NCBI RefSeq assembly: GCF_007954405.1
Contig: NZ_CP042344.1
Span: 2,046,001 to 2,110,000, forward strand
Reading direction: 5' to 3'
DNA: 64,000 nucleotides
Source of the DNA: Comamonas flocculans
Lineage (GTDB): Bacteria > Pseudomonadota > Gammaproteobacteria > Burkholderiales > Burkholderiaceae_C
Shown: piece by piece, positions 61,806 to 64,000 of the stretch
How positions within the stretch are numbered: the first letter of the stretch is position 1
Layout of the letters: the number at the start of each line of letters is the position of its first letter
Notes under the pieces: model-generated
Databases searched by the model: none
Told to the model about the DNA's origin: nothing
The model's input: the letters and a program-made list of their open reading frames with translations, nothing else
Made by a program: the position numbers and the translations under genes

Positions 61806-63972
61806 TGTACTCAAAGGTCCTGATGCCGGCCGCGATCAGGTCCGGCGCTATGCCCAGCGCCCAGGCGCAGGCGCTGGCCGCCAGCAGCGCTGCGGGCGCG
61901 TGGCTGTCGCCCTGGGCGGGGCGCAGCAGGGCCAGGCGCCCGAGCACGCGCTCCTTGGCGCCGGTGGCCAGCACCAAGTCCTCGCCGCGCAGGAAGACCG
62001 CGCGGGCGCTTGCGCTCTGGCGGTGCGTGGCGATGAAGGCGTTGTCGGCTGAGAGGGAGTACGGCAGCACCTCGCCGTCGCACAGCACCGAGAGCTCGGC
62101 CACGCTGGCGATGTCGGCGTTCAGCACCCCCGCGCCGTGGGGCAGCACCACGTCGATCTGGGTGCGCAGCACGCGCACCATCTGCTCGGCCGCGCGCACA
62201 TCGTGGTCGGCCAGCTGCTCCCAGCCGTCCATGTCGGTCACCAGGCCGACCAGGCAGCGGTCGTAGGCCAGACCTTCCTGCAGGATGGAGCGGGCGCTGG
62301 TCTGCACCACCACCGCTTCGGCCAGACGGTTGGTCAGCAGCCGGTGGGCGCCGGTCCAGTTGGCGGTGTCGATCGTCTGCGTTTGGCGCCCGGCGATGAA
62401 CATGCCCTCGCTGCTGGCGATGCCGGTGAGCTTGCCCGACAGCTGCAGCATCCAGCCCACGAGGCGCGCGATGAAGGCGCTGTGCCGCGAGCCCGCGACG
62501 CCGACGATGGGAATGCGCCCGGCGTCGCTGCCCGGTTCGCTGCTGCCGGGGAACAGGTGCTCGACGATCGCCTGGCCCACGGGGCGCGGCGCGCCGCTGG
62601 AGGGCTTGAGGTGCATCAGCAGGCCCGGGCCGGCGTTGACCTCGAGGATGGCGCCGTCCTGCTCCTTCATCGGCCGGCCCGCTTCCTTGAGGATCAGGTC
62701 CATGCCGGCGATGTCCAGCCCCACCACGCGCGCCGCCAGTTCGGCGTAATACGCCACGTCGGGGTGCAGCTCGTCGGTGCAGTCGATCGCCATGTTGCCG
62801 TTGCGCTGCAGCAGCACCTGGCGGCCGGGCGCCGGCACGGTCTCGGGCGTCACCTCCTGGCGCGCGAGCTCGAGCTGGATGTTGGGCAGCTGCAGATCCA
62901 GCAGTTCCAGCGGGTACTCCTCCTCGATGCCGCGGCGCGGATCGCGGTTGAGCTCGGCCACCAGCTCGGCCAGCGTCTGCTTGCCATCGCCCGTCACGAA
63001 CACCTGCTCGCCGCGGCAGGCGGCCACCACCTTGCCACCGACCACCAGCACGCGGTGTTCCATGCCCTGGATGTAGCGCTCGACGATGACCTGCGAGCCT
63101 TCCTGGTCCGCCAGCGCGAAGGCGGTGCGGATGTTCTCCTGCTTGTACAGCTCCAGCGTCACGCCGCGCGCATGGTTGCCGTCGCTGGGCTTGACGGTGA
63201 CGGGCAGGCCGATGTCCTGCGCCGCTTCCCAGGCTTCGTCGGCGCTGGCCACGATCACGCCCTCGGGCACCGGCACGCCGGCGGCGGCCAGCAGGCGCTT
63301 GGTCAGGTCCTTGTCCTGGGCGATGCCTTCGGCGATGGCGCTGGTCTGGTCGCTCTCGGCGGTCCAGATGCGCCGCTGCGCGGCGCCGTAGCCCAGCTGC
63401 ACCAGGTTGCCGTCGTTCAGGCGCACGTGCGGGATGCGCCGCTCCTGCGCGGCGTCCACGATGCAGGCGGTGCTCGGGCCCAGGTAGTTGTCGTCGATCG
63501 CGGTCTTGATCGCCTGGATGGCGGCCTTGAGGTCGAAGGGCTGGTCGTTGATCGCCGCCATGATCAGCGCATGGCCGCGCGCCAGCGCCTCGCGCGCCAC
63601 CGCCTCCTCGGGGCAGCGGAACACCATGCGGTAGGTGCCGCTGGTGGAGGTCTCGCGCGTCTGGCCGAACTTGACCGGCATGCCCGAGAGGTTGAGCAGC
63701 TCGATGATGACGTGCTCCAGCACGTGCCCCATCCAGGTGCCCTCGTGCAGCCGCTCGATGAAGCCGCCGCGCGTGCCCACGCCGCAGTGGTGCTCGATCA
63801 GGTCGGGCAGCCAGGCGGTCAGCCGTTCATTGAAACCCGCGAGCTGGCTGGACGGATGCTGTTCCAGCGCGCCCAGCGCCAGCCAGACTTCGAGCACCGG
63901 TTGGTAGGTCCAGATGCTGGGCCCGCGCAGGTAGGTGGTGCGCAGCAGTTGTATGTCGTCGAAGCGTGGCAT
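61798..63972 (-). CDS. Cyanophycin synthetase homologue CphA' with degenerate P-loop
   Basis: A 724-residue CphA paralogue. The N-terminal domain and ATP-grasp domain are conserved (VTVKPSDGNHARGVTLEL near 258; GAILEVNAGPGLLMHLKPSSGAPRPVG near 440). In the MurE-like domain the P-loop reads GVAGSRHSAF at residues 491-500 in place of [10 protein letters not shown], losing the catalytic Lys and Thr, and the domain is about 130 residues shorter than in CphA. It probably cannot carry out the second (Mur-type) ATP-dependent ligation. Betaproteobacteria often carry cphA' beside cphA, as here, which suggests a partner subunit or a single-reaction enzyme (inference). Confidence 0.9.
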   Translation of the reverse strand: MPRFDDIQLLRTTYLRGPSIWTYQPVLEVWLALGALEQHPSSQLAGFNERLTAWLPDLIEHHCGVGTRGGFIERLHEGTWMGHVLEHVIIELLNLSGMPVKFGQTRETSTSGTYRMVFRCPEEAVAREALARGHALIMAAINDQPFDLKAAIQAIKTAIDDNYLGPSTACIVDAAQERRIPHVRLNDGNLVQLGYGAAQRRIWTAESDQTSAIAEGIAQDKDLTKRLLAAAGVPVPEGVIVASADEAWEAAQDIGLPVTVKPSDGNHARGVTLELYKQENIRTAFALADQEGSQVIVERYIQGMEHRVLVVGGKVVAACRGEQVFVTGDGKQTLAELVAELNRDPRRGIEEEYPLELLDLQLPNIQLELARQEVTPETVPAPGRQVLLQRNGNMAIDCTDELHPDVAYYAELAARVVGLDIAGMDLILKEAGRPMKEQDGAILEVNAGPGLLMHLKPSSGAPRPVGQAIVEHLFPGSSEPGSDAGRIPIVGVAGSRHSAFIARLVGWMLQLSGKLTGIASSEGMFIAGRQTQTIDTANWTGAHRLLTNRLAEAVVVQTSARSILQEGLAYDRCLVGLVTDMDGWEQLADHDVRAAEQMVRVLRTQIDVVLPHGAGVLNADIASVAELSVLCDGEVLPYSLSADNAFIATHRQSASARAVFLRGEDLVLATGAKERVLGRLALLRPAQGDSHAPAALLAASACAWALGIAPDLIAAGIRTFEYKI

Positions 63973-64000
63973 GGGTCAGGCGTGGAGGGTGGAAAAAGGC

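Noticed and set aside
1..64000. tRNA/rRNA genes, CRISPR arrays, insertion sequences, integrases of mobile elements
   Set aside because: None could be recognised by reading both strands; the only tyrosine recombinase is chromosomal xerC.

Overview
The window is GC-rich chromosomal DNA, tightly packed and mostly core genome, most like a member of the Comamonadaceae (Burkholderiales, Betaproteobacteria). This is inferred from gene content and order: LivFGMH next to an acyl-CoA synthetase, xerC/hslVU/dksA linkage, a complete dcw cluster with a fused murE-murF, tandem cyanophycin synthetases, and the types of intergenic repeat. No rRNA, tRNA, CRISPR array, insertion sequence or prophage gene was seen.

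Layout. 1-4.7 kb (minus): 5' part of a long-chain acyl-CoA synthetase and an overlapping livH-livM-livG-livF branched-chain amino-acid-type ABC operon. 4.9-5.8 kb: two hotdog thioesterases. 5.9-16.8 kb: a respiratory island. Heme A synthase diverges from a long plus-strand operon encoding a small membrane protein, a CuA subunit II, a B-type heme-copper subunit I, heme O synthase, a SCO/SenC copper chaperone, a cytochrome b/ferredoxin/MvhD-like fusion, an unknown anchored protein, a second and very divergent heme-copper-oxidase homologue, and a cytochrome b/[2Fe-2S]/FAD-NAD reductase fusion. A near-perfect FNR/Dnr box with a correctly spaced -10 precedes the operon. 17-25 kb: an Atm1-type ABC exporter, a TRAP transporter with 2-oxoacid dehydrogenase E1 alpha/beta, and a divergent LysR regulator. 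25-32 kb: htpX, an amidase, rnpB (RNase P RNA), a NUDIX-metallo-beta-lactamase fusion, doxX, a DUF484 gene, xerC and a small protein. 32-39.7 kb: a chemoreceptor, a COG0523 GTPase, a zinc-finger-less DksA, a large unknown protein and hslVU. 39.9-58.6 kb: the dcw cluster mraZ-rsmH-ftsL-ftsI-murEF-mraY-murD-ftsW-[29-codon mini-ORF]-murG-murC-ddl-ftsQ-ftsA-ftsZ, then lpxC. 58.7-64 kb (minus): cphA', cphA and creA.

How it works together. The dcw genes are chained by 4-nt ATGA/GTGA overlaps and probably autoregulated by MraZ through four 10-bp-spaced AGTG boxes. The respiratory operon is the most unusual part. Subunit I of the first oxidase keeps all metal-ligand histidines but has Gln235 where oxygen reductases have the cross-linked tyrosine, which points to a CuA-type (sNOR-like) nitric oxide reductase. 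The genes downstream look like a dedicated electron-input module built from two di-heme cytochrome b proteins and a heme-copper homologue without the usual Cu_B His-His pair. I propose this as the candidate undescribed system.

Other signals are a short palindromic repeat family that has supplied stop codons, a start region and internal coding segments to several genes, and a recurrent -10 box 6-7 nt upstream of start codons that suggests leaderless mRNAs.
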